Shown one piece after another: positions 50,062 to 57,270 of a stretch of DNA of 64,000 bases; positions within the stretch are counted from its first letter, which is position 1; every line of letters starts with the position of its first letter. Source of the DNA: Hamadaea sp013361475 (GTDB taxonomy: Bacteria > Actinomycetota > Actinomycetes > Mycobacteriales > Micromonosporaceae); NCBI RefSeq assembly GCF_040654195.1, contig NZ_JBFAHM010000010.1, forward strand, positions 310,001-374,000. Reading direction: 5' to 3'. Below the pieces are notes generated by a model that worked only from the letters and a program-made list of their open reading frames with translations, did not search any database and was not told the origin of the DNA. The position numbers were made by a program, and so were the translations under genes.

Positions 50062-50612
50062 CCAGAAGTAACGGCGCGGAGGAAGGTACGGATGGAGGAG
50101 GCGGGGTCGAAGGTGGGGGTCGGGCTGGCGAGCTGATTCAGCAGCAGCCCGTCGACGAGGTCCAGCAGCATCCGGTAATGCCGCTCCGGTTCGGCCGAGC
50201 CGAGCGCCGCCACCAGCGGTACGCCCCACACTGCCAGCCGGTCTCGATTCGAGGCGATCCGTCGCTGCAGGTCAGGGTTGAACGCCGCCTCGTGGAAGAT
50301 GGCGTACCGGGCGAGCGTGACGGCTCGGCCCGGGCCGGCCAGCTCTGTGATCATCGCCCCCGCCGCGGTCGCCAGGCCCTCCGCGTCCAGTGGCCGCGCG
50401 CCGCCAAGCCGGCCCCATAGTTCGGTCTCCCGGTCGACGAGCCGGTCGAGCACCCCGCTGATCAGGGCTTCCCGCGTACGGAAGTGGTTGGACGCCGAGC
50501 CCTCCGGCAGTCCGGCCTCCGCATCGACCGTCCGGTGCGTCAACTGCCGGAGTCCCCGGGTGCCCAGTACTTGAATCGCGGCGTCGAGCAGCTGCGTACG
50601 GCGATCACTCAC
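50007..50612 (-). CDS. TetR family transcriptional regulator
   Basis: A 201-residue repressor. The HTH is RGLRQLTHRTVDAEAGLPEGSASNHFRTREALISGVLDRL (about 19-58). The C-terminal ligand domain includes YAIFHEAAFNPDLQRRIASNRDRL and MLLDLVDGLLLNQL. The last 21 residues (SGLDQGSGLNLGARFDPEP) are encoded by a family A repeat, so the original C-terminus was probably replaced. GTG at 50612. It diverges from the FAD monooxygenase gene with a strong operator between them. Confidence 0.9.
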   Translation of the reverse strand: MSDRRTQLLDAAIQVLGTRGLRQLTHRTVDAEAGLPEGSASNHFRTREALISGVLDRLVDRETELWGRLGGARPLDAEGLATAAGAMITELAGPGRAVTLARYAIFHEAAFNPDLQRRIASNRDRLAVWGVPLVAALGSAEPERHYRMLLDLVDGLLLNQLASPTPTFDPASSIRTFLRAVTSGLDQGSGLNLGARFDPEP

Positions 50613-50620
50613 AACCGCAC

Positions 50621-50655
50621 ACTACACCTGTAGTCAGCAGCACTACAGGTGTAGT
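50621..50655. promoter_or_regulatory. TetR operator
   Basis: ACTACACCTGTAGT (50621-50634) and ACTACAGGTGTAGT (50642-50655) are exact complements and each is nearly self-complementary, separated by seven bases. The centres are 21 bp apart, two turns. Located in the 54-base gap between the tetR and monooxygenase starts. Confidence 0.85.
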
Positions 50656-50666
50656 ACGGTCGGGGC

Positions 50667-51722
50667 ATGACCAGAACTGCAGCGATCGTCGGCGGCGGCA
50701 TCGGCGGCCTCGCGACCGCGATCGGCTTGATCGGCGAAGGATGGCAGGTCACCGTCTTCGAACGGGCCGACGACCTGCCCAAGACGGGCACCGGTCTGGG
50801 CATGTGGCCGTCGGCGATGCGTGCGCTCGACCGGCTCGGCGTCGGCGCGGCCGCCCGGGCGGCCGGCCGTCCGCAGGCCAACGGCCACCTCCGGCGGGAC
50901 GACGGCTCGCTGATCGCCACCCTCGACGTCGAACGGCTAGCCCGCAAGCAGGGCGAACCCGTCTATCTGTTGTCCCGGCCGGCGCTGCTGCGCGTACTGG
51001 CCGAGGCGGTGCCCGACGGCGTCGTGCGCTTCGGCGAGCCCGTCACCGATGTCGACGCGCTGCGTCAGGCGTATCCCTTGGTGGTGGTCGCGGACGGCGC
51101 GAACAGCAGGGCCCGCGCGGCCCTCTTCCCGGACCACCGGTTGCGCTACGCGGGGGCCACGGTCTGGCGCGGCGTCACGGACCTCGACCTGGTCGCGGGC
51201 GGCGAATTCTGGGGCCGCGGCGTCAAGTTCGGCGTCACGCCGCAGGAACCCGGCAAGACCAACTGGTACGCCGTGCTGACGGTGCCCCAAGGCTACCGGC
51301 CGGCGGACGACCTGGCCGAGCTGCGGCACGTCTTCGGTGACTGGCCCGAGCCGATCCCCACCATCCTGAGCCGGTACGCGGAGACCGAGGTGCTGCACCA
51401 CGACCTCAGCCACCTCGACCCGCCGCTGCCGTCCTATGTGGTCGGCAACACGGTGCTGATCGGCGACGCCGCCCACGCGATGACCCCGGACCTCGGGCAG
51501 GGCGCGTGCCAGACGCTGATCGACGCGGCGGCGCTGGCCGACTGTCTGCGGACGGAGGACGTCGCCGCCGGGCTGGCTCGATTCGACGCGCTGCGCCGCA
51601 GGCCGACGCAGAAGATCGCGGCCATGGCCGGGCGGGTCAGCCGCCTGACCCAATGGCGACGGGGATTGTGGCTGCGGGACCTGATCACCCGCGCGGCCCT
51701 GATCCCGGGCCCGCCCGCGTGA
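50667..51722 (+). CDS. FAD-dependent aromatic monooxygenase
   Basis: A 351-residue class A flavoprotein hydroxylase. The FAD motif is AAIVGGGIGGLATAIGL, the second FAD motif is GDAAHAMTPDLGQGACQTLIDA, and VVADGANSRARAALFP is the DG motif. Such enzymes hydroxylate aromatic compounds or antibiotics using NAD(P)H and oxygen. It is divergent from a TetR regulator with a strong operator, so expression is likely induced by its substrate or a related drug (inferred). ATG at 50667. Confidence 0.92.
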   Translation: MTRTAAIVGGGIGGLATAIGLIGEGWQVTVFERADDLPKTGTGLGMWPSAMRALDRLGVGAAARAAGRPQANGHLRRDDGSLIATLDVERLARKQGEPVYLLSRPALLRVLAEAVPDGVVRFGEPVTDVDALRQAYPLVVVADGANSRARAALFPDHRLRYAGATVWRGVTDLDLVAGGEFWGRGVKFGVTPQEPGKTNWYAVLTVPQGYRPADDLAELRHVFGDWPEPIPTILSRYAETEVLHHDLSHLDPPLPSYVVGNTVLIGDAAHAMTPDLGQGACQTLIDAAALADCLRTEDVAAGLARFDALRRRPTQKIAAMAGRVSRLTQWRRGLWLRDLITRAALIPGPPA

Positions 51723-51752
51723 CCGATCGGCGAAAGTACGCCGGAAAGGGTG

Positions 51753-51955
51753 CGACCCCCAGGGTTCCGCCTGATGCGGACCGGCTGGACTGAGCCGGAA
51801 AGCCCTGGGGGTCGGGTAGCTGCCTGGTATTCGCCACACCGTTGTCACACGGCCCTGACGAAGCAGTCAAGGACAGCGGCTAGCGGACAGCCACCTCACG
51901 AGTCCCATTGCTATACAGCTGGACCACCTCCTTTCCCGTGTACGTGCGAATCTAC
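51753..51955 (-). ncRNA. Candidate small transcript with short ORF and multi-stem 3' end
   Basis: On the minus strand TTGCGG, 18 bases, TAGATT is a good promoter near 51950-51980, followed by AAAGGAGGTGG, a perfect Shine-Dalgarno. Two short frames follow: ATG at 51908, encoding MGLVRWLSASRCP, ending at 51867; and an overlapping CTG-started frame ending EVAVR. The transcript would end in a three-way structure: CGACCCCCAGGGCTT with its near-complement enclosing CCGGCT/AGCCGG and CCGC/GCGG. The nearest gene in that direction is convergent, so this is a stand-alone unit. Confidence 0.45.
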
Positions 51956-52007
51956 CCACGCGATCTTCACCCCCGCAACGTTGTTTTCCGGCTCTTAAGA
52001 TCACGGG

Positions 52008-52538
52008 ATGCCGCACCCCCCGGTGGAGTACGCCGAACCCGCCCCGTTCCTGGCCGCCCTCGACGATCTGGCCGAGGTCTACAGCGCCGCGTTCGCCGGT
52101 CCACCCTGGGACGAATCCGACGACCAGGTGCGTACCTTCGTAGCGTCGGTGCCCGACTGGACCGCCCGCGACGGATTCCTCGCGGCCTGGGCGCGGGACG
52201 GTTCCGGGATCGCCGGTTTCGCTTTCCGCGTACGCACCCCGGCCCCGGTGCCGTCGAACGGCTTCTACGGGATGCTTCGCGACCGGTTCGGGACGGTCGT
52301 CGACGACCTGGCCGGCACCGTCGAGGTCGTCGAGCTCGCCGTACGCCCCGACGCCCGGGGCGGCGGACTCGGCCGCACCCTGCTCACCACGATCGTCGAC
52401 GGTTCGCCCGCGTGGCTCGTCACCCGGACGGCCGCCACCGCGACCATGGCGTTCTACGCCCGCCTGGGCTGGCAGGTCCGCGCCGAAGACGACGGCCTCG
52501 CCCTCCTCACCCACCCCGCCCTTTCTGCGCGATCATGA
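52008..52538 (+). CDS. GNAT family N-acetyltransferase
   Basis: A 176-residue protein with the GNAT core: VEVVELAVRPDARGGGLGRTLLTTIVDG holds the acetyl-CoA loop (R/Q-x-x-G-x-G/A), and WLVTRTAATATMAFYARLGWQVRAED is the C-terminal motif. Substrate unknown. ATG at 52008. The 3' end overlaps a family B repeat. Confidence 0.88.
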   Translation: MPHPPVEYAEPAPFLAALDDLAEVYSAAFAGPPWDESDDQVRTFVASVPDWTARDGFLAAWARDGSGIAGFAFRVRTPAPVPSNGFYGMLRDRFGTVVDDLAGTVEVVELAVRPDARGGGLGRTLLTTIVDGSPAWLVTRTAATATMAFYARLGWQVRAEDDGLALLTHPALSARS

Positions 52539-52632
52539 ACTGTCGGTCGTGATCAGGCTGGAATCGTGTGGGTGGGTGGGCGGTGGCGTCGTGTCCGTAG
52601 CACCCTGATCGACTCCGCGAACAGCTGATCAA
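52521..52632 (-). repeat. Family B dispersed repeat, copy 3 (inverted)
   Basis: The reverse complement matches copies 1 and 2: GTTGATCA, then GTCGATCAGGG, GGACACGAC and GATCACGACCGACAGTTCATG at the end, with about 16 extra bases in the middle. It overlaps the last codons of the GNAT gene. Confidence 0.75.
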
Positions 52633-52642
52633 CTACGGATGG

Positions 52643-53317
52643 TCAGCGGCGGCCCGGCCGCCGGAGGCAGTCCTGGGCGGCGATCCGGGCCTGCTGCGCC
52701 TCCCCGGCCGCCTCGGCCGCCTCGTCGGTCAGCGCCCGGGCGGCGACCTGCGCGATCTCGTACGCCTGCCGCGCCGAGCGCTCCAGCAGGGCGGCGGCGT
52801 CGTACCGGCGTCGGGCCTCGACGTCGTCCGCCCGAAGCCGGGTGAGTTCGTGCGACTGCTCCTCGTGGGTCGCGTCCCAGCCGTCGATCTGCTGCCAGAG
52901 GGTCTGCAGTTGCTCCACGGAGATGACCCCTTGCCGGTACGCGACCATCGCCGCGCGGGACGCCTCGCCGACCGGTTCACGGGCGGACACGGTTCCGTCG
53001 TCAAGGGACAGCCGTTGGAGGGCGTCGGCCAGCGCGTGCGCCGCCGTGACCTGGAGCCGATCGCAGTCGTCGCGGTGGTTCTCCGCGTTTTCCAGTTCGA
53101 CGCTCGTCCGGGCGGCCGTGTCCGCCGCCTCCAGCGCCTTGGTGAACGCCGCCGCGGCGATCTCCTCCAGCTCGCGGGCCTCCTGGACCAGCGCCCGGCA
53201 GTCGGGGGACGGCTTGCGTACGGCGGCACCGCTCGACAGGAGCAGGGCGAGCGCGGCGACCGCGAGCAGGGCGGCGGCGAAGATTCCACCCCAGACGGTG
53301 AACGCCGACTCCGACAC
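52643..53317 (-). CDS. hypothetical coiled-coil membrane protein
   Basis: A 224-residue protein with one N-terminal transmembrane helix (VWGGIFAAALLAVAALALLLSSG, about 8-30) and an Ala/Glu/Arg-rich helical body predicted as coiled coil (LVQEARELEEIAAAAFTKALEAADTAAR, HELTRLRADDVEARRRYDAAALLERSARQAYEIAQVAAR). It has a few cysteines (C40, C85 and C219). Function unknown. GTG at 53317. Confidence 0.78.
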   Translation of the reverse strand: MSESAFTVWGGIFAAALLAVAALALLLSSGAAVRKPSPDCRALVQEARELEEIAAAAFTKALEAADTAARTSVELENAENHRDDCDRLQVTAAHALADALQRLSLDDGTVSAREPVGEASRAAMVAYRQGVISVEQLQTLWQQIDGWDATHEEQSHELTRLRADDVEARRRYDAAALLERSARQAYEIAQVAARALTDEAAEAAGEAQQARIAAQDCLRRPGRR

Positions 53318-53416
53318 TCGGTGAGCGTATCGGGGGTGTGGCGAAAGTTCGACCGTTAACTATGTCTGCCGGACGAGCGCCGCCGGCCGGGTCCGGGGAC
53401 GAGTAGCCTTCGGATC

Positions 53417-53908
53417 ATGGCGCTCACTCCGGGTCGGGAAGTCATGGTTCGGTTGGTCAAATACGGCCGCGAGAAGCTGTCGTACGCCGCGACGGTGGTC
53501 GGCGACGACGGCACCCACCTCGCCGTCCGCGCCGAGTTCGCCGGCGACGACCCGAAGGATCTGGGATACGTCTGGTTCGAGCCCGGAGACGTCTTCACCG
53601 AGCATTACTGGCGCGACCGGTGGTACTCGGTGAAGGAGGTCGTCGCGGCCGACGGCGTACGCAAGGGCTGGTATTGCGACGTCTGCCGGCCGGCGGTCGT
53701 GGACGGCGACTCGGTGGTGGCCGAGGATCTCGACCTCGACCTGTGGCGGTCGGCCGACGGGACGAAGATCCTGCGGCTCGACGAGGACGAGTACGCCGCC
53801 AGCGGCTTGGCCGAGCGCGATCCGGACGCGGCCGCCCAGGCCGAACTGGCCCTCGACACGCTGGAGAAGCTCGCCCAGGACGGCTTCGACGACCTCCTGG
53901 CCTTCTGA
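53417..53908 (+). CDS. DUF402 domain protein
   Basis: A 163-residue protein of the DUF402/FomD-like family: HYWRDRWYSVKEVVAADGVRKGWYCDVCRPA and LDLDLWRSADGTKILRLDEDEY are the conserved stretches with the acidic metal site. Family members include nucleoside phosphatases and FomD, which hydrolyses CMP-linked intermediates; the function here is open. Its TGA overlaps the next ATG (TGATG), so the NRDE gene is translationally coupled. Confidence 0.87.
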   Translation: MALTPGREVMVRLVKYGREKLSYAATVVGDDGTHLAVRAEFAGDDPKDLGYVWFEPGDVFTEHYWRDRWYSVKEVVAADGVRKGWYCDVCRPAVVDGDSVVAEDLDLDLWRSADGTKILRLDEDEYAASGLAERDPDAAAQAELALDTLEKLAQDGFDDLLAF

Positions 53909-54657
53909 TGTGCACCGTCATCGTCAGCTTCGACCCTGACTCGACGGTTCCACTGCTCCTCGTCGGCGTACGCGACGAATTTCTCCAGCGACCGTGGCGG
54001 TTTCCCGGGGCGTACTGGCCGGATCGGCCGGGCGTCCTCGGCGGGCAGGATCTGCGGGCCGGCGGGACCTGGCTGGCCGTCGACCCGGCCCAGCCGTCGG
54101 TGTCCTGCGTGCTCAACGGCTTCGGGCCGATGGCCGGCGCGGACGGCCGCCGCTCCCGCGGCGACCTCCCGCTCGGGGCGCCCCTGACCGATCCGGTGCA
54201 CTACGACCCGTTCCATCTCGTCCGGGCCACTGCTCTCGGCGTACACCTGTGGTCGTGGGACGGCCGTGACCTCGACGATCAGGAACTGTCCGCGGGCCTG
54301 CACGTCGTCACGAACATGGGCCTGGACGGGACGCGCGAGCGGGACGCGCCCGAGCTGGCCGTCACCGACATCCGGCAGCGGCTGGAGTTCTTCCGCCCGC
54401 GCCTGGCGGCGACGCGGCCGGAACCGGGCGACGGGCCGGTGGACGCGGCGTGGGCCGAGTGGTTGCCGCTGCTCACCGGGGCCGGGCTGGCTCGCGAGGA
54501 CGCACGGGCGCTGCTCGTACGGCGGGAGTTCGGCGAGAACGAGATCTGGGGCAGCAGCTCGGTCTCCCTGGTCGCACTGCGGCGAGACGGCGTTCGGTAC
54601 GACTTCGCCGCGGTTCCGGCGGCTGAGGACCGGTTCGAGTGGGTACGTGTGGCGTAG
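53908..54657 (+). CDS. NRDE-family protein
   Basis: A 249-residue protein beginning MCTVIVSF, the mark of the NRDE (TANGO2) family, where the N-terminal cysteine becomes exposed as a possible nucleophile. The segments VRDEFLQRPWRFPGAYWPD and GGTWLAVDPAQPSVSCVLNGF fit the family. Proposed roles include haem trafficking and lipid homeostasis; in bacteria it is unknown. ATG at 53908. Confidence 0.87.
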   Translation: MCTVIVSFDPDSTVPLLLVGVRDEFLQRPWRFPGAYWPDRPGVLGGQDLRAGGTWLAVDPAQPSVSCVLNGFGPMAGADGRRSRGDLPLGAPLTDPVHYDPFHLVRATALGVHLWSWDGRDLDDQELSAGLHVVTNMGLDGTRERDAPELAVTDIRQRLEFFRPRLAATRPEPGDGPVDAAWAEWLPLLTGAGLAREDARALLVRREFGENEIWGSSSVSLVALRRDGVRYDFAAVPAAEDRFEWVRVA

Positions 54658-54685
54658 CTCACATGTGACCGACCGCGTGGGAATA

Positions 54686-54738
54686 GTTGACGATTCAAAC
54701 ACCTTCGGTAAGCTGTACCCGTTGGTTGAGAGTTCAAC
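54686..54738. promoter_or_regulatory. Two operator-like dyads upstream of yceI
   Basis: GTTGACGATTCAAA (54686-54699) and GTTGAGAGTTCAAC (54725-54738) share the MarR-like GTTGA-N4-TCAAC pattern, 39 bp apart, and precede the yceI start. No marR-type gene is adjacent. Confidence 0.6.
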
Positions 54739-54753
54739 TATCAAGGAGATGCA

Positions 54754-55314
54754 ATGACCACCGCTACCGCTTCCCTCGCCGAGCTGACCGGACAGTACGC
54801 CCTCGACCCGTCCCACTCGCGCATCGGCTTCACCGCTCGCCACGCGATGGTGACCAAGGTGCGCGGCGCGTTCAACGAGTTCGAGGGCACCGGCTACCTG
54901 GACGGGACGAACCCCGAGAAGTCCCAGGTCGCCGTCACGATCCAGGCGAAGAGCATCGACACGCGCAACGAGCAGCGCGACGGCCACCTGCGCAGCAACG
55001 ACTTCTTCGACATGGAGACCTACCCGGAGATCAAGTTCGTCTCGACCTCCGCGCGCCAGGTGGACGACACCACGTTCGAGCTGACCGGCGACCTCACGAT
55101 CAAGGACGTGACCAAGCCCGTCACCGTCCCGTTCTCGTTCGAGGGCGCGGTCAAGGACCCGTGGGGCAACACCCGGGTCGGCTTCGAGGGCTCCGTCACG
55201 GTCAACCGCAAGGACTGGAACGTGAACTGGAACGCCGCGCTGGAGGCCGGTGGCGTCCTCGTCAGCGAGAAGGTCACGCTGGAGTTCGAGCTGTCGGCGA
55301 TCAAGACCGCCTGA
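54754..55314 (+). CDS. YceI family protein
   Basis: A 186-residue lipocalin-like isoprenoid-binding protein: YALDPSHSRIGFTARHAMVTKVRGAFNEFEG, KSIDTRNEQRDGHLRSNDFFDMETYPEIKFVS and the final VTLEFELSAIK strand match the family. There is no signal peptide, unlike E. coli YceI, which is periplasmic; most actinobacterial forms are cytoplasmic. Start ATG at 54754 with AAGGAGATGCA before it. Confidence 0.93.
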   Translation: MTTATASLAELTGQYALDPSHSRIGFTARHAMVTKVRGAFNEFEGTGYLDGTNPEKSQVAVTIQAKSIDTRNEQRDGHLRSNDFFDMETYPEIKFVSTSARQVDDTTFELTGDLTIKDVTKPVTVPFSFEGAVKDPWGNTRVGFEGSVTVNRKDWNVNWNAALEAGGVLVSEKVTLEFELSAIKTA

Positions 55315-55329
55315 CGGTTCCCCTTCGCT

Positions 55330-55392
55330 CGCGATATCCGGGATAACGCGGCCTTCCAGCACCAGGGAGGCCGCGTTATCCCGGATATCGCG
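55330..55392. repeat. Family C palindrome pair, copy 2
   Basis: A perfect 25-bp inverted repeat (55330-55354 with 55368-55392) around a 13-base loop, built from CGCGATATCCGGGATAACGCG-type blocks like those at 44183-44246. It lies between convergent genes and probably serves as terminator. Confidence 0.8.
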
Positions 55393-55420
55393 CATTCCGC
55401 AGCGGCCGGGGCGGCGCCGG

Positions 55421-55924
55421 TCAGAAGGTGAAGCCGCCGGGGCGGCCGTTCCGGTCGGCGATGAGTCCGGCCAGCGTCGAGATCGCGATCTCGGCCGGCG
55501 TCTTCGAGCCGATGTTGAGCCCGATCGGGCGGCGTACGCGGGCGATCCGCTCCGGCTCGACGCCGAGTCCGGTCAGCGCGGGAATGTGCTGAGCGGCATG
55601 ATGGACGCTGCCCATCACCCCGATCCACCGGGCCGGGGTGTCCAGCGCCGCCCGGAGGATCTCGCCCAACTCCGGGCGATCGTGATCGGTCACCACGACG
55701 TCGGCCGTCGCGTCGGCGAACGACGGGTCGACGCTGCTCGCCAGCTGATGAGTACCGCCGATCCGGGCCAGATCGGGTTCGACGAGCACGGTCCGGTACC
55801 CCAGATCCCGGCCGAAGTGCAGGAGGAACTCCGCGACCGGCGAGGCGAAGACGGCGACGAGCGTACGGCCGTCCGGCTCGGCGGGGATCACACCCTGCGC
55901 CAGGTCACATGCGAGCGAGGTCAT
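55421..55924 (-). CDS. XdhC-like protein (Rossmann domain)
   Basis: A 167-residue protein matching the C-terminal XdhC/CoxI Rossmann domain: LVAVFASPVAEFLLHFGRDLGYRTVLVEPD, VVTDHDRPELGEILRAALDTPARWIGVMGSVHH and RVRRPIGLNIGSKTPAEIAISTLAGLIAD. XdhC proteins help insert sulphurated molybdenum cofactor into hydroxylases, but no molybdoenzyme gene is in this window. The N-terminal XdhC domain is missing, as in many short homologues. ATG at 55924. Confidence 0.85.
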   Translation of the reverse strand: MTSLACDLAQGVIPAEPDGRTLVAVFASPVAEFLLHFGRDLGYRTVLVEPDLARIGGTHQLASSVDPSFADATADVVVTDHDRPELGEILRAALDTPARWIGVMGSVHHAAQHIPALTGLGVEPERIARVRRPIGLNIGSKTPAEIAISTLAGLIADRNGRPGGFTF

Positions 55925-55985
55925 GCGGCCAGCGTAAGCGCCGTCACTTGCGGGGAAGGCGTACGCGTGTGGGATTCTTGGTGAC

Positions 55986-57125
55986 GTGACCTTGCGGCTC
56001 GGCCCCTATCCGGTGGATCCGCCCGTGGTGCTCGCCCCGATGGCGGGAATCACCAACGTGGCGTTCCGCCAGCTCTGCCGTGAGCAGGGCGGGGGGATCT
56101 ACGTCTGCGAGATGATCACCACGGTCGCGCTCGCGGTGCGCAACCCGAAGACCGAGAAGATGATCGAGTTCGCGCCGGACGAGAGCCCGCGCAGCATGCA
56201 GCTCTACGGGGTCGACCCGGAGATCACCGCCAAGGCCGTCCGCCGGGTGGTCGACGAGAACCTGGCCGACCACATCGACCTCAACTTCGGCTGCTCGGTC
56301 AAGAAGATCACCTCCAAGGGCGGCGGCTCGGCCATCCCCTGGAAGCGTCGCCTCTTCGGGTCGATCGTCAAGGCCGCGGTGGACGCCGCCGCTCCGGCCG
56401 GCATACCGGTCACGGTGAAGATGCGTAAGGGCATCGACGACGACCACCTGACCTACGTCGAGGCGGGACTCATCGCCCAGGACGCCGGGGCGAAGTGGGT
56501 GGCGCTGCACGCGCGTACCGCTGCTCAGCGCTACTCCGGTCAGGCCGACTGGGAGGCGATCGCCACCCTCAAGGAGGCGCTCGACGTCCCGGTGCTCGGC
56601 AACGGCGACATCTGGGAAGGCGACGACGCGCTGCGGATGGTCCGCGAGACCGGCTGTGACGGAGTCGTCGTCGGCCGCGGCTGCCTCGGCCGCCCCTGGT
56701 TGTTCGCCGATCTGGAAGCCGCCTTCCGGGCGCACGCCGCCGGTGTGCCGGCGCCGCCACGGGTGATGCCCACCCTCGGCGAGGTCGCGAACGTGATGCG
56801 CCGCCACGCGGAACTGCTCGTCCACTGGTGGGGCGCCGAGCGGGAGGCGGTCACCGACTTCCGCAAGCACGTCGCCTGGTACCTCAAGGGCTTCCCGGTG
56901 GGACCGCAGCTGCGGCAGGCGATGGCGATGTCGTCGTCGCTCATGGAGCTCGACGACCTCCTCGGCAAGCTCGACTTCGCCGCGCCCTTCCCGGAGGCCA
57001 ACCTCGGGCAGCCGCGCGGCCGCACGAACTCGCCCGCCAAGGTCGTGCTCCCCTACGGCTGGCTCGACGACCGCGACTCCGACGCCGTACCGGAGGACGC
57101 GGAGCACGACGACTCCGGCGGCTGA
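55986..57125 (+). CDS. dusB: tRNA-dihydrouridine synthase (DusB family)
   Basis: A 379-residue flavoenzyme reducing uridines in tRNA. The TIM-barrel core has LAPMAGITNVAFRQLCREQGGG and the motif NFGCSVKKITSKGGGSAIPWK, where the catalytic cysteine is C103; VLGNGDIWEGDDALRMVRETGCDGVVVGRGCLGRPWLF binds FMN phosphate. The Pro after the cysteine (NxGCP in most homologues) is Ser here. GTG at 55986, after a short gap from the divergent XdhC-like gene. Confidence 0.93.
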   Translation: MTLRLGPYPVDPPVVLAPMAGITNVAFRQLCREQGGGIYVCEMITTVALAVRNPKTEKMIEFAPDESPRSMQLYGVDPEITAKAVRRVVDENLADHIDLNFGCSVKKITSKGGGSAIPWKRRLFGSIVKAAVDAAAPAGIPVTVKMRKGIDDDHLTYVEAGLIAQDAGAKWVALHARTAAQRYSGQADWEAIATLKEALDVPVLGNGDIWEGDDALRMVRETGCDGVVVGRGCLGRPWLFADLEAAFRAHAAGVPAPPRVMPTLGEVANVMRRHAELLVHWWGAEREAVTDFRKHVAWYLKGFPVGPQLRQAMAMSSSLMELDDLLGKLDFAAPFPEANLGQPRGRTNSPAKVVLPYGWLDDRDSDAVPEDAEHDDSGG

Positions 57126-57166
57126 GCCGCCTCGACTCCGGGCGGCCTCGCGGTGTCCTACTGCGA

Positions 57167-57229
57167 CGCTGGATCAGGGATCCGGGTCGAATCTTGGGTC
57201 AAGATTCGACCGAGAACCCTGATCCAGCG
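57167..57229. repeat. Family A palindromic repeat, copy 4
   Basis: 63 bases with the standard outer arms. It differs from copy 5 at 62589 by a single base and shares the same internal mismatches, so the two are recent duplicates. It lies between convergent genes (dusB and the FAD oxidase). Confidence 0.88.
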
Positions 57230-57270
57230 CCTAAAAGGGCAGCGCCCGAAAGCGCGAAAAGCGTGACGGG

